Shown piece by piece: positions 25,101 through 33,774 of a stretch of 64,000 nucleotides of DNA (position 1 is the stretch's first letter; each line of letters begins with the position of its first letter). The translations under genes and the position numbers were made by a program. The DNA comes from K189A clade bacterium. Lineage in GTDB: Bacteria > Pseudomonadota > Gammaproteobacteria > Pseudomonadales > Azotimanducaceae. The DNA is taken from assembly GCA_902565895.1 (NCBI GenBank), contig CACFGV010000006.1, positions 19,419 through 83,418 on the forward strand, in the 5' to 3' direction. The notes beneath the pieces are model-generated. The model saw only the letters and a program-made list of their open reading frames with translations, was not told where the DNA came from and did not search any database.

Positions 25101-26440
25101 TCGATGATGAGATCGAACTGCCCTCGTTCAAGATCAACATAGGGCCCGGATTGGCGTAGCAGCCTGTAGATTGAATCAATACTGCGCTCGCGGTGCGCCA
25201 CCATGCCAATAATGATTTGCGCTAGTACATCAAGAGGGTTGTACAACAATTGCAAAGGTTCGATATCACGTTCGGCAACGGCGTTAGCCAGCGCAGCCGC
25301 TTCGATAAAGTCTTGAGCGTGGCTTGGGTACAGGCTGCCGCGACTGACTTCGTTAACCCGATGACCGGCACGACCGATACGTTGCAAAGTAGCGGCTACA
25401 CTGGGCGGTGACTGCACCATAATGACTTCGTCAAGATCGCCAATGTCGATGCCCATTTCTAGTGAGTTGGTGGCGACGATGGCATCTAGATCGCCTGCTT
25501 TTAATCGTGTCTCGACTGCGTGTCGGACGTCTTTTGCTAAAGAGCCGTGGTGAGCGTAGGCCTTGGGTTGGTCGCTGCCTTGGTTAATTTCTAGCGTGAT
25601 CTTTTCTGCCAAGCGACGGCTGTTGACAAACAATAGCGTTGAGCGGTTTTGGATAATACGTTGGCGAAAGTCATCACACAGCGGCTGCCAAATTTTCTCG
25701 CCGCGTTCGGCGGCGGCGTGAGCGGTGGCCGGAAACTTAATCTTAAGGTCAATTGCCTTGTCGCTGGCGACGTTCACCCGCCGTACCCTGCGCGGCTGAC
25801 TGTCAGCTGTACGTCCGCCAAAGTAGCGCGCGACCTCATCAAGAGGCGTCACAGTAGCGGACAGCGCAATGCGTTGGAATTCTCCGCTCAATTCACTGAG
25901 TTGTTCCAATGCTGTCATTAAGTTCACGCCGCGGCGGTTCTCTACCAGGGCATGAATTTCATCCACAATCACCGTTGCCACACTTTGCAAGGCGCTCTGG
26001 CCTTTTTCAGTGGTCAGCATCAGGGACAAACTCTCGGGGGTGGTAATTAAAATATCCGGCGGTTTGCGCAACATGCGTTGGCGCTCGCTTTGTTCTGTAT
26101 CGCCAGAGCGTACTCGTACCTGTAAGGGAGGCATGTTGTAGTCGGCGACCAACTCTGTCAGCGGCGTCAACAGATTTTGTTGAATGTCGTTGTTCAGCGC
26201 CTTCAAGGGCGATACATACAGGACCTTGGTGCTGCCGGTTTCCAAGCCGCCGGCAGCGAATTGACTCAACGACCATAGGAAGGCCGTAAGTGTTTTGCCG
26301 CTGCCTGTTGGAGCAGTGATCAGCGCATGCTCACCGCCAGCAATGACCGGCCAACTTGCTTGTTGCACCGGGGTTGGCGCATCGAAGTTGTGTTCGAACC
26401 AGCGGCGAACGGTTGGATGGAAGGCGTCCAAACTGTTCAT
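22127..26440 (-). CDS. lhr: Lhr-like large DEAD/DEAH-box helicase
   Basis: A 1437-residue superfamily 2 helicase, close to the roughly 1540 residues of E. coli Lhr. The core has Walker A APTGSGKT, VDEIH, LSATV, the second RecA domain with LFVNSRRLAEK, TNSLEMGIDIGD and QRIGRAGH. It is followed by the winged helix and the long Lhr C-terminal domain (about 850-1437) found in the full-length form. It translocates 3' to 5' on single-stranded DNA and unwinds RNA:DNA hybrids, with a DNA-repair role. The ATG lies near the divergent small membrane-protein gene. Confidence 0.93.
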   Translation of the reverse strand: MNSLDAFHPTVRRWFEHNFDAPTPVQQASWPVIAGGEHALITAPTGSGKTLTAFLWSLSQFAAGGLETGSTKVLYVSPLKALNNDIQQNLLTPLTELVADYNMPPLQVRVRSGDTEQSERQRMLRKPPDILITTPESLSLMLTTEKGQSALQSVATVIVDEIHALVENRRGVNLMTALEQLSELSGEFQRIALSATVTPLDEVARYFGGRTADSQPRRVRRVNVASDKAIDLKIKFPATAHAAAERGEKIWQPLCDDFRQRIIQNRSTLLFVNSRRLAEKITLEINQGSDQPKAYAHHGSLAKDVRHAVETRLKAGDLDAIVATNSLEMGIDIGDLDEVIMVQSPPSVAATLQRIGRAGHRVNEVSRGSLYPSHAQDFIEAAALANAVAERDIEPLQLLYNPLDVLAQIIIGMVAHRERSIDSIYRLLRQSGPYVDLERGQFDLIIDMLSGRYAGSRVRELKPRIVLDRVTQRIKANRGAVLALYSSGGSIPDRGYFQLKHKDSGAKLGELDEEFVWEATTGDSFTLGTQHWRIHSITHNDVLVTEASSGTTLPPFWRSETFNRSVHFSAQICDFLYHAEQRLGSQSDLAQELVQKQQFEEAAAAELVDYLKRQREHTRSALPNRTNVLFEHVLSGPAGYQGPDQPQQLVIHTHWGGRINRPWALALDVAWQQHTGCKPELHADNNVVVIQCKSLNEGLAQDFAEQLLGWVNSDNLLTLLRERLEASGFFGARFRECAGRALLLNKQRFNQRLPLWMSRLQAKKLMSKIKSLDDFPIMLETWRTCLHDEFDLSALGAKLNASQTGDIQASLVTTQTPSPFAQNVIFDQVSRYMYADDTPEDETPSAIRAELIQQAVFDPTLRPKINPQTIVEFVAKRQRRAPGYEPSNPEEWGEWLKERVLIPIPELPSDPQLSEDAITITVDHRQWLTHRELVHGLHNTGLLPGPAPTDAPALIEQRSALELCREILSFYGPLTEEAVTEVLPTLPAGVLSADETFVQGALVQDSTQEHWCDAENLETLIRFQRAAQRQTIEPLSRNQLLSFWSNLHELTRPSSQETALTALELLRTYPASIATWLRDLLPARGHPPSVLENALQRFDLRWQGTAKQYITVGYAEDLALLGPSQSAAVAKYFTDPQGRYSYSQIADRAVLTDGELTASELNEQWWQGVWQGQLSSDSLEPLRQGILRKFSLAAFDARSRMSRRRVSALRAAPGWSGNWRLSTQSTIDDPLDQLEANKERVRLLLDRYGWINRDLVNRERLPVSSHSNAQGHWRWRDAFMALRVMELAGEVSLGHFVADAETPQFATPSAINAMGVNLPPASVFWLAATDPVAPCGLGLAWPELPRRTDGNYLVFCAGELALVVENYGARLQYFVSPEHPELMEINQVLAHLLHGHQRSININTINGESALANPYLEGLRSIGQLSHDHKQVTLTSI

Positions 26441-26537
26441 CAGCTTGCGGCTCTGCTGGCTGATTGGAACTCAGAGTTACGCCGTTGGAGAAATATTACG
26501 GTTATCATGGCGCCTTTAAGTGTAGGCGAAAGCGAAC

Positions 26538-26897
26538 GTGTTAGCTGTGTTGTCGTTACTTCGCACGGCCATTGCCATGATGGTGGGTAGTTTTGTCTGG
26601 TTTGTCGTGAGCAATGGATTAGGCCAACCCACAGGTGTGGCGGCCCTGTTGCCGGTGTGGATAGCGGGGATGGCTGGCGGTGCGGTATGCACGTTGTACT
26701 CAGCGCGTCAGGGTGTTGCTATGGCGGCGGTCAGTGGCCTGTTACTTGCGCTTGGCTTCTTATGGTTTCGCCACGTGTATTTGGCTTTGCCGGTGACCGG
26801 TACTGCCTTGGTGGCGTTGTGGCCGCTGTGGTTTCCACCGGCTTACTACGTAGGTGCCTATGCCTATGTACTGTTTCTGATTCGTCGTGGGAGGTAA
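26538..26897 (+). CDS. Small integral membrane protein of unknown function
   Basis: A 119-residue, very hydrophobic protein with about four predicted membrane helices (roughly 8-28, 36-56, 62-78 and 80-112), ending RRGR. The start at a GTG is uncertain because the ribosome site is weak. I recognise no family. Its stop lies directly before the acetyl-CoA hydrolase start, whose ribosome site (GGGAGG) overlaps this gene's end, so the two are co-transcribed. Confidence 0.65.
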   Translation: MLAVLSLLRTAIAMMVGSFVWFVVSNGLGQPTGVAALLPVWIAGMAGGAVCTLYSARQGVAMAAVSGLLLALGFLWFRHVYLALPVTGTALVALWPLWFPPAYYVGAYAYVLFLIRRGR

Positions 26898-26900
26898 ATG

Positions 26901-28121
26901 ATGGCTGAACTTGCGGAGTTATTGGCACCGGGCCAGCGTATTTTTGTTGCTGGCAGCAGTAACGAACCCACGGCTTTATTGGAAGCCATGGCGCAGATGC
27001 AGTTGCCGAAAGATCTGCACTTTTTACAATTTCCAATCGCCGGTTTAAATGGGGTGGACTTTACCACTTGGAATGACTCAGCGGGTCTAACAACATTTTT
27101 TATGACCCCGACCTTGGCTAAGGCAGATGTCCAACGAGTTCACTATCTGCCCATGCAAATGCGCGCGGTGTTCGACTATTTGGCAAAAGATGTAGACGTG
27201 TGTCTGCTGCAAGTGGCCCATGACCGCAATGGCGTGCTGCGGGTGGGTCCGAATGTGGACTTTGTCGCAGCAGTCCTTAGTGGAGCAAGAATCGTGATCG
27301 CCGAGTTGAATCGGCACATCGTGGCCCCCTTAGGGTGTCCGCGAATTGAGTCTGCACAAATAGATTACTTGTTCGAGAGCGATCGGTCGCTGGCGACCAT
27401 GGCGACGCCGAAGATAGATGAGGCAGCACAGAGCATAGGCAAATTAGTGGCCGGACTCATAAATGATGGCGACTGCGTACAAACAGGCATTGGTGCAATA
27501 CCTGCTGCGATCTTGAATGAACTGAGCGCCAAGAACGATCTAGGTTTGCACGGTGGCCTGATCGACGCGGGCGGTATGCGCTTGATAGAAGCGGGCAACG
27601 TAAACGGCGCGCGTAAGGCCATCGACCGTGGTCTGCATATTACAGGTATGGCCTTAGGCGATAGCGAGCTGTTCGACTGGTTAGCGGATCAGCCGAGCGT
27701 TGTTTTTAGAGGTGCAGACCATACCCACGAAGTCAGTGCTATTGCTGAACTCGACAACTTTGTCTCAATCAATTCTGCGGTAGAAGTTGATTTGTTTGGT
27801 CAGGTTAATGCCGAATTTGCTGGCGGCAAACAGATCTCAGGCACCGGTGGTTCAGTCGACTTTATGCGCGCCGCTAAAGCGTCAAAAGGCGGGCGCTCCA
27901 TCGTGGCGATGAACGCAACCGCTCGCGGCGGCACGGTCTCGCGCATCGTGCCTCAGGTAGATATGGTCACCGCGCTGCGCACCGACGTCGACATCGTGGT
28001 AACAGAGTTTGGCGTTGCGCAGTTAAAGAACCTGCCAAATCGTCAACGTCAAGATGCATTGATTGAAATAGCGGCGCCACAGTTTCGGGATGAATTACTC
28101 GAAGGCAGCTTGAAGAGCTAG
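26901..28121 (+). CDS. Acetyl-CoA hydrolase/CoA-transferase family protein
   Basis: Two ATGs occur in a row (26898 and 26901). The second is 6 nt from GGGAGG and preferred, giving 406 residues. The family core is clear: GNV-type glycine loops (QTGIGAIPAAIL), the CoA-ester-forming Glu in INSAVEVDLFGQVN, GGSVDFMRAA and the ending DIVVTEFGVAQL. Enzymes of this group transfer CoA between acetate and 4-hydroxybutyrate, propionate or succinate. The substrate pair cannot be decided. It follows a small membrane-protein gene in the same operon. Confidence 0.87.
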   Translation: MAELAELLAPGQRIFVAGSSNEPTALLEAMAQMQLPKDLHFLQFPIAGLNGVDFTTWNDSAGLTTFFMTPTLAKADVQRVHYLPMQMRAVFDYLAKDVDVCLLQVAHDRNGVLRVGPNVDFVAAVLSGARIVIAELNRHIVAPLGCPRIESAQIDYLFESDRSLATMATPKIDEAAQSIGKLVAGLINDGDCVQTGIGAIPAAILNELSAKNDLGLHGGLIDAGGMRLIEAGNVNGARKAIDRGLHITGMALGDSELFDWLADQPSVVFRGADHTHEVSAIAELDNFVSINSAVEVDLFGQVNAEFAGGKQISGTGGSVDFMRAAKASKGGRSIVAMNATARGGTVSRIVPQVDMVTALRTDVDIVVTEFGVAQLKNLPNRQRQDALIEIAAPQFRDELLEGSLKS

Positions 28122-28181
28122 ATCTTACACTGGTAGCTCACCTGCTGAGGTTTTTGGCTGCACCTCCAGGCTCATCCAAGA

Positions 28182-28286
28182 AGAAGGCGAACGCCTTCAC
28201 AAGCTCTGGAGTTCTCTTTAGAAGAAGGCAAACGCTTTCACATACCTCGGAGTTCACTCAGGAAGAAGGCGTACTCCTCCGCAACC
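28182..28286 (-). repeat. Tandem 41-bp repeats at the 3' end of oligopeptidase B
   Basis: Copies at 28182-28222 and 28223-28263, with a partial third from 28264, share about 30 of 41 positions. The last full copy spans the ptrB stop codon. On the minus strand the units decode in shifted frames as YAFFLSEL, AFAFF-REL and AFAFFLDE, so the tail of the protein has been duplicated out of frame beyond the stop. Confidence 0.6.
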
Positions 28287-30325
28287 TCCCGCAGCGCCGT
28301 GAACCGTCCTGATTGTCCGCCATGGCCGGCCTCCATATTGGTTTTTAGCAACAGAACATTACTGTCAGTCTTTTCGTGGCGTAGTTTGGCGACCCACTTT
28401 GCTGGTTCCCAGTAGGTGACCCTGGGATCGTTTAAGCCAGCGGTTACCAGCATGGGTGGATAATCCTGGGCGCTGACTTGGTCGTAGGGCGAATACGCCT
28501 GAATGGTGGCGTAGTCTTCTGCGCTCTCTATGGGGTTCCCCCATTCCGGCCACTCCATTGGGGTTAGGGGCAAATCTGCATTCAACATGGTGTTGAGTAC
28601 GTCGACAAAGGGAACATGGGCAGCTACGGCGGCGTAGAGTTGGGGGGCTTGATTCACAACTGCCCCCATTAACTCACCACCGGCACTGCCGCCGCTGATC
28701 AATACCTTGCCTGCCGCGGTATAACCTTTATTTATGAGGTGGTGCGTGCAGTCGACAAAGTCGTTAAAGGTGTTTTCTCGTTGTTGCAGTTTGCCGTCCT
28801 GGTACCAGTGGTAACCCAAGTCGTCGCCGCCGCGAATGTGTGCAATGGCAAAAATGATGCCGCGATCCAACAGAGATAAGACGTTAGTAGAAAATGCCGG
28901 GGGTACGGCGTAGCCATAGGCACCGTAGGCGTAGAGGTGCAGGGGTGCGCTGTTATCGATTGGCGTGTCGCGACGATGCACCAAACTGATAGGCACCTGT
29001 TTGCCGTCTCGGGCTGTGGCCGTGAGTCGCTCGGACTGATACTGCGTGGCATCGTAACCGCTCGGGATGCTCTGCACTTTGCGGGTCCGCAAGGAGCGGC
29101 TGGCTAGATCGTAGTCCAGCACGCTGTTTGGGGTGGTCAGCGAACTGTACTGCAAACGCAAAAACGCGCTTTGATAATTTGGGTTCACCCCCAGATCTAG
29201 ACTGTAGGTGGCCTCGGGCAGCTCAACGAAGTGTTGTTGTTGGTGCTGATCGATGACCAAAATTTGATCCAGACCGTCTACTCTTTGGGGTACGAATACG
29301 TGGTTTTCGTAAACCAGATGGCCAACGAGATAATGGTTGTCGTCCCCTTCCAAGAACGGTTGCCACTGGGCCTGACTGTGAGCGCTCAGGGGTGCGGTGA
29401 ACAAATCGAAGTTGGGCTGGCGTAGGTTACTGCGTATCAGTAATTGGTCTTGGTAGTGCTCCACGTCGTACTCGTGTCCGCTTGTGCGTGGACTGATCAT
29501 GACGGGTGTGGCGCTGAAGTCGTCGATTGGTAGGTAGCTAACTTCGCTGGTCACATGGTCGGCGCTGCGCAAGAACACCAGTTGTTCTGACTGGCTCAAG
29601 TGCATAGACAAAAAGAAGCCGCCGTCTTCTTCTGCACAGATAAGGGTATCGGCTTGGTCGTCATGAAGCTTGCGCCAATAAATTTTGTCCGGCCGCCATT
29701 GCTCGTTTACGTTGCGGTACAGCAGCCCGTCACTGTGTTGGTTCCAAATGGCTTCACCAATGGTATGAGTAATTGGGGAGGTCACCGCAATCCCATTTGT
29801 TAAGTCAATAACGTGCAGGGTGAAGCGTTCGCCGCCATCGGTATCAATACTGTAGGCAATAAATTGGTTATTAGGGCTGACACTCATTGCGCCGAGGCGG
29901 AAATAATCTTGGTCTGTAGCCAGCGCATTCTCATCAAGCAAGGTAACCCAATCCCTTGGGTCTATTTGTTCGTGCTCATGACTCCCTGCTGCGCGATACC
30001 AGCGCCGATATTGATCGCCCTCGTTAAAGCGCCACTGATAGTGATAGCCATTGTGGAAGTACGGCACGCTTTCGTCGCTGTCGCTCTTGCGGTTTTTGAG
30101 TTCCTTGAACAGGGTATCCACCAACTCTCGGTTAGGTGCCATGTACTGCTCGAAGTACGTATTCTCGGCCTGTAGGTAGTCCAATATCTCTTGGTCGTTA
30201 ACCGTGGGGTAATTGGGGTCTTGGAGCCAGGCGTAAGGATCTTGCACCACAATCCCATGATGGTTGTGCTCGTGGTGTTTGCGCGCGGCCTTGGGCGGCT
30301 CGCCAAATGCGTGTGGGGTTGTCAT
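28238..30325 (-). CDS. ptrB: Oligopeptidase B (prolyl oligopeptidase family)
   Basis: A 695-residue S9A serine peptidase that cleaves small peptides after Arg/Lys in the cytoplasm. The N-terminus (VVQDPYAWLQDPN) leads into a seven-bladed beta-propeller (about 70-400). The alpha/beta hydrolase domain has AYGAYGYAVPP, HIRGGDDLGYHW, the nucleophile elbow SGGSAGGELMG, the Asp in TAGLNDPRV and the His in MEAGHGGQSGR. The length is normal for the family. The 3' end runs into a set of tandem repeats. The gene is monocistronic by position. Confidence 0.92.
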   Translation of the reverse strand: MTTPHAFGEPPKAARKHHEHNHHGIVVQDPYAWLQDPNYPTVNDQEILDYLQAENTYFEQYMAPNRELVDTLFKELKNRKSDSDESVPYFHNGYHYQWRFNEGDQYRRWYRAAGSHEHEQIDPRDWVTLLDENALATDQDYFRLGAMSVSPNNQFIAYSIDTDGGERFTLHVIDLTNGIAVTSPITHTIGEAIWNQHSDGLLYRNVNEQWRPDKIYWRKLHDDQADTLICAEEDGGFFLSMHLSQSEQLVFLRSADHVTSEVSYLPIDDFSATPVMISPRTSGHEYDVEHYQDQLLIRSNLRQPNFDLFTAPLSAHSQAQWQPFLEGDDNHYLVGHLVYENHVFVPQRVDGLDQILVIDQHQQQHFVELPEATYSLDLGVNPNYQSAFLRLQYSSLTTPNSVLDYDLASRSLRTRKVQSIPSGYDATQYQSERLTATARDGKQVPISLVHRRDTPIDNSAPLHLYAYGAYGYAVPPAFSTNVLSLLDRGIIFAIAHIRGGDDLGYHWYQDGKLQQRENTFNDFVDCTHHLINKGYTAAGKVLISGGSAGGELMGAVVNQAPQLYAAVAAHVPFVDVLNTMLNADLPLTPMEWPEWGNPIESAEDYATIQAYSPYDQVSAQDYPPMLVTAGLNDPRVTYWEPAKWVAKLRHEKTDSNVLLLKTNMEAGHGGQSGRFTALREVAEEYAFFLSELRGM

Positions 30326-30444
30326 AGTAATGAAGGCATGCTGAAAACAGCGCGTAGATTAGTGGCCTGAACGGCAACTTGCACCTTTGGCCTAGCAGTG
30401 GAGGCGCAGGGCGCCGCCGAACCCAGACACACAGGAGATCTTCT

Positions 30445-31107
30445 ATGGCGCACATAGAACCCTTGGACACCGATCAACACCCGGAATTGGCGCCAATCAT
30501 GGCGGTGGCGGAGGCAGCCATGGGATTTGTGCCCAACAGTACCCGCACGATGGCGCATATGGGGCAATTGCCTTTCGTCTTTTCTGCATTGTTTGGCACA
30601 GTTATGGGAGGCGATGCCAAAGCGATTCTGGCAGGCCTGTTAGACGTTATGCCAGAACAAACCGATGCGCACGAAAACCTGCTGCCAGAACTGTTACAGC
30701 TTATTGCCTATTGCGTTAGTTTGAGCGCCGGCTGCCGCTATTGTCAGGCCCACACGGGCCACAACTCAGAACGTCTAAGTGCTGCGCCAGAACAGCAGGG
30801 GCAAAGACTTGCACAAGTGCTGAACTATGAAACCGCTGACTGTTACAGCGACGCCGAGCGTGCCGTCATCGGATTAGCCCTGGCGGCCGGTCAAGTACCC
30901 AATGCCAGTGATGCGCAGCATTTCGCTCAGTTACAAGCGCACTTTTCACAGCGCCAACAGGTGCAAATCGTGGCCATGATTAGTCTGTTTGGATTTCTCA
31001 ACCGCTGGAACGACACTGTTGCCACTACGCTGGAGCCATTGCCAACGGACTTTGCACAGCAACATCTGGCATCAAATGGTTGGCAGGTGTCCAAGCACGG
31101 GGAATAG
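30445..31107 (+). CDS. Carboxymuconolactone decarboxylase/AhpD-like protein
   Basis: The start at ATG 30445 has AGGAG seven bases upstream; the open extension to 30379 is not used. The 220-residue helical protein carries the redox motif SAGCRYCQAHTGHNS (CxxC plus His) of AhpD-type alkylhydroperoxidases. A second weakly similar half runs to the C-terminus. It probably reduces peroxides or acts as a thiol-dependent oxidoreductase. It is followed 7 nt later by the SRAP gene, suggesting a shared stress-response transcript. Confidence 0.83.
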   Translation: MAHIEPLDTDQHPELAPIMAVAEAAMGFVPNSTRTMAHMGQLPFVFSALFGTVMGGDAKAILAGLLDVMPEQTDAHENLLPELLQLIAYCVSLSAGCRYCQAHTGHNSERLSAAPEQQGQRLAQVLNYETADCYSDAERAVIGLALAAGQVPNASDAQHFAQLQAHFSQRQQVQIVAMISLFGFLNRWNDTVATTLEPLPTDFAQQHLASNGWQVSKHGE

Positions 31108-31114
31108 ATCTGCG

Positions 31115-31810
31115 ATGTGTGGACGCTTACATGTACGGGCGGCGGACGTCACGGCTCTGCTGGTTGAATTTCTCGAGTTAATCCACCATGGCCCTGACAA
31201 TCTTAATGCCGCGCCCACAGAAGAAATTTCAGTACTGGTCAGCGACACGCAAGGTGCGATAAGTCTGCAACCAATGCGCTGGTGGTTGACGCCAAGTTGG
31301 GCGAAACAACCCAGCACTCGTTACAGCATGTTCAACGCTAAAGCGGAAACTGCGGCAAATCTACCGAGCTTTCGCGAACCGTACAGGAAGCGTCGTTGTG
31401 TGGTGCCTGTGAGTGGCTTTTACGAGTGGGCTCGGCGGCAAGGACATAAGCAAGCTTATCTGCTGCAAAGTGCTGAAAGCCCGGGTTTGTTGCTGGCCGG
31501 TTTGTGGGATCGTTGGCAAGGCCGCGATGAAAACGGGCAGTCTCAGCAACTCGACAGTTTCACGATACTGACCACGGCGGCAAGCGCTGGGATGCAACAG
31601 GTGCATCACCGCCAGCCGGTTCTCTTGGACAAAGATCAAGCGCTGGGTTGGTTGGACCCAAATATTGCCACCGCAGAATTGGAATCGTATTTCGCGCCCC
31701 AGCTGGCAACACCTATGACAGCATTGCCGGTATCATCTTGGGTGAACAATGCGCGTAACAAAGATCTGCGCTGCGAGCAGGGAATGGCCGAGGCCATATT
31801 GCTTACTTAA
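31115..31810 (+). CDS. SRAP/HMCES-family DNA-protein crosslinking protein (YedK-like)
   Basis: A 231-residue protein starting MCGR, so that Cys2 becomes the N-terminal residue that forms a thiazolidine link with abasic sites in single-stranded DNA. The conserved FNAKAETA, RCVVPVSGFYEW and HHRQPVLL motifs (active-site Asn, Glu and His) are all present. The frame is open upstream to 30989 inside the AhpD gene, but MCGR fixes the start. It shields abasic sites during replication and lies in an operon with a peroxide-handling gene. Confidence 0.92.
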   Translation: MCGRLHVRAADVTALLVEFLELIHHGPDNLNAAPTEEISVLVSDTQGAISLQPMRWWLTPSWAKQPSTRYSMFNAKAETAANLPSFREPYRKRRCVVPVSGFYEWARRQGHKQAYLLQSAESPGLLLAGLWDRWQGRDENGQSQQLDSFTILTTAASAGMQQVHHRQPVLLDKDQALGWLDPNIATAELESYFAPQLATPMTALPVSSWVNNARNKDLRCEQGMAEAILLT

Positions 31811-31843
31811 TTGCGCCGACCCCAGCGACATGAGGAGAATCGT

Positions 31844-32293
31844 TTGATATTACGTAAAGGCCTTTGGTCAGGTCGCGGCAGTGTGCTTACCGAAGGTGCC
31901 AGTCTTGGGCAGAGCATTTCCTTAGACGCTGAGATCGTGGACGAGTTGGATGGACTAACGATTACCGGCGAGATTAGCGACAGCTACGGTGCACCGATTT
32001 CTGTGCGCGTTGCACCCAACGAGGTAGGCACCTATGTGATCGACGCGCGCTTGGGTAAGGTAGCCCTAGATGGCATCGCTAAGCTCGAGAGTGAGCCGAA
32101 TCATGCGCTGCTGTGGCATGAGTCGGGTATCTACAGCGCCAGCGTCTCTTTGTTCAGTATTGGCGGGGGCCTAGGCTGTCGCGGTTTCTTTCGCGACGCT
32201 AAAGGCGCGCTCACCTGGGAGATGCAACTGCAACCAAAACAGCAGGCGGTCGGAGGCGCCAATGTGGTGTCATTGGCGCGTCGCCGTCGTTAG
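31844..32293 (+). CDS. Hypothetical protein, third gene of the AhpD-SRAP operon
   Basis: The likely start is TTG 31844, with GAGGAG six bases upstream, giving 149 residues. An earlier TTG at 31811 lacks a ribosome site. The sequence is beta-rich, with no signal peptide, membrane segment or cysteine motif apart from one Cys (GLGCRGFF), and ends in basic ARRRR. It begins ILRKGLWSGRGSVLTEGASLG. I recognise no family. Its position after AhpD-like and SRAP genes suggests stress-related expression only by association. Confidence 0.6.
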   Translation: MILRKGLWSGRGSVLTEGASLGQSISLDAEIVDELDGLTITGEISDSYGAPISVRVAPNEVGTYVIDARLGKVALDGIAKLESEPNHALLWHESGIYSASVSLFSIGGGLGCRGFFRDAKGALTWEMQLQPKQQAVGGANVVSLARRRR

Positions 32294-32296
32294 ACG

Positions 32297-32911
32297 CTAA
32301 TTCACAAGGTATGGCCGAACCAACTGCTCCATCTGCTGGCGTAGGGTGAGTAACTTAAGCTTAGTGTTAGTGCTGTTGACGATATAGCGGTCGAGTGTGG
32401 TGTTCGCAATGCCGTGAAGGGTATGCGCCATCAGTTGAATATCGACATCATCGTGCATATGCCCCATACCTTTAGCGGTACTTAAAGCAGCGTAGTAATA
32501 GCCATCGCCGGCTTTGTCTATCGTTTCTATGACGCTGGTAGCATCAGCGGACTCATCAAATTTCGCGAAGCTAGTGCTTAATAGGCTGAGCAGCCACTTT
32601 AGATTTTCGCGGCTAAAACTCTGAATACGCACGCGGTTGATGTTGTCGAGTGTTTCTAGAAGATCGCCGCTGTATTGCTTGATAACATCGTTGATTGCTG
32701 GCCCTGGCCCGACATAGGCGTCTAGTAGTATCTCGTGCAAAATTGACGCTTTGGCGGGGTAGTAGTTGTAGAGCGTTTGATAACTCACGCCTGCGGCATC
32801 GGCAATTTGTCTCGTCGTGACGTCGTTCCATTGACCCTGGTTGGCCAAGGCCCTTGCCACGTCCAAGATCGCGGTCCGAGTGCGGGCCTTATTTTTTTCT
32901 CTGAGTGACAT
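32297..32911 (-). CDS. TetR-family transcriptional regulator
   Basis: A 204-residue repressor with an N-terminal helix-turn-helix (VTTRQIADAAGVSYQTLYNY, then YPAKASILHEIL) and a helical ligand-binding domain with no recognised ligand signature. It diverges from the LolA-like/ABC module that starts at 33010, with a 98-nt intergenic region holding a small palindrome. Control of that envelope export module, and of itself, is the simplest reading. Confidence 0.87.
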   Translation of the reverse strand: MSLREKNKARTRTAILDVARALANQGQWNDVTTRQIADAAGVSYQTLYNYYPAKASILHEILLDAYVGPGPAINDVIKQYSGDLLETLDNINRVRIQSFSRENLKWLLSLLSTSFAKFDESADATSVIETIDKAGDGYYYAALSTAKGMGHMHDDVDIQLMAHTLHGIANTTLDRYIVNSTNTKLKLLTLRQQMEQLVRPYLVN

Positions 32912-32922
32912 AACTAGATCAA

Positions 32923-32938
32923 AGTCTAAATATTGACT
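32923..32938. promoter_or_regulatory. Possible TetR operator
   Basis: AGTC and GACT form an imperfect 16-bp palindrome with an AT-rich centre, 12 nt upstream of the TetR start and in the region shared with the divergent export operon. The site also contains TTGACT, which could serve as a -35 element. Evidence is limited to position and symmetry. Confidence 0.3.
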
Positions 32939-33009
32939 CGATATATTATTATTGCTTTGTCAGTAGGCGCAAGTTAACGTTCGTACAACTATTCCTGCAG
33001 AGCGTCTTC

Positions 33010-33771
33010 ATGTTTAAGCGGTGCGTGTGTTTCACATGGTTTGCCTTAGTGGCCCTGGGTGGCCCCGCTAAGGCGGAAGAAACTTTTGACCCCCTGACCT
33101 TAGTCACCCAGTCCATTGATCAAACTCGCGGCTTGAGTTCCTACGCTGAGATCAACATGTTGATTAAACGCCCAAGTTGGCAACGGGAGTCCACTCTGTA
33201 TGCCTGGACTCGGGGTCGCGAGGATGCGTTGATCCGATTTGTCGCTCCGGCGCGAGACGCCGGCAATGCTTTGCTTAAACAAGGCGATAAAATGTGGACG
33301 TTCAACCCCAAACTGAACAAAAGCATTCGTTTGCCTGGTGGCATGATGTCGCAGAGTTGGGCGGGCTCCGATTTTTCCTATGACGACATGTCTCGTAGCG
33401 ACAAGTGGATCAAATACTATCGACTAGAGCATGTAGACACTGAGGTTAGTGACGGGCTGAAGACCTATACGATCGACGCTATTCCTTTTGACGACGCGCC
33501 TGTGGTTTGGGGCAAGGAACGGTTGCGCATTCGCGAAGACTCTGTACTGATTGAAGCGCTCTACTATGACCAGGACATGCAACCGCTGCGCCGCATGGTG
33601 ACCACAGAAATTGGCGAACTCGGCGGTCGCGTTATGGCCACGTCTATGCGCATGATGGACCTAGAAAAACCCGACAGCTTTACCGAGGTGCGTTACGACG
33701 CTATGGACTTTGATGTGGCGTTAGAGGATCGGCTGTTTACGTTGTTTTCGCTGCAATCAAGGAACCGCTAA
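33010..33771 (+). CDS. LolA-like periplasmic lipid/lipoprotein-sorting protein
   Basis: A 253-residue exported protein (signal peptide 1-22, ending GGPAKA). It belongs to the LolA/LolB-like beta-sheet cradle family seen beside MacB-type permeases (outer membrane lipoprotein-sorting protein type). Recognisable segments are LYAWTRGREDALIRF, DKMWTFNPKLNKSIRLP and SWAGSDFSYDD. It likely carries a hydrophobic cargo from the inner-membrane permeases encoded next to the outer-membrane protein at the end of the operon. The next gene starts 3 nt after its stop. Confidence 0.83.
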   Translation: MFKRCVCFTWFALVALGGPAKAEETFDPLTLVTQSIDQTRGLSSYAEINMLIKRPSWQRESTLYAWTRGREDALIRFVAPARDAGNALLKQGDKMWTFNPKLNKSIRLPGGMMSQSWAGSDFSYDDMSRSDKWIKYYRLEHVDTEVSDGLKTYTIDAIPFDDAPVVWGKERLRIREDSVLIEALYYDQDMQPLRRMVTTEIGELGGRVMATSMRMMDLEKPDSFTEVRYDAMDFDVALEDRLFTLFSLQSRNR

Positions 33772-33774
33772 CCC

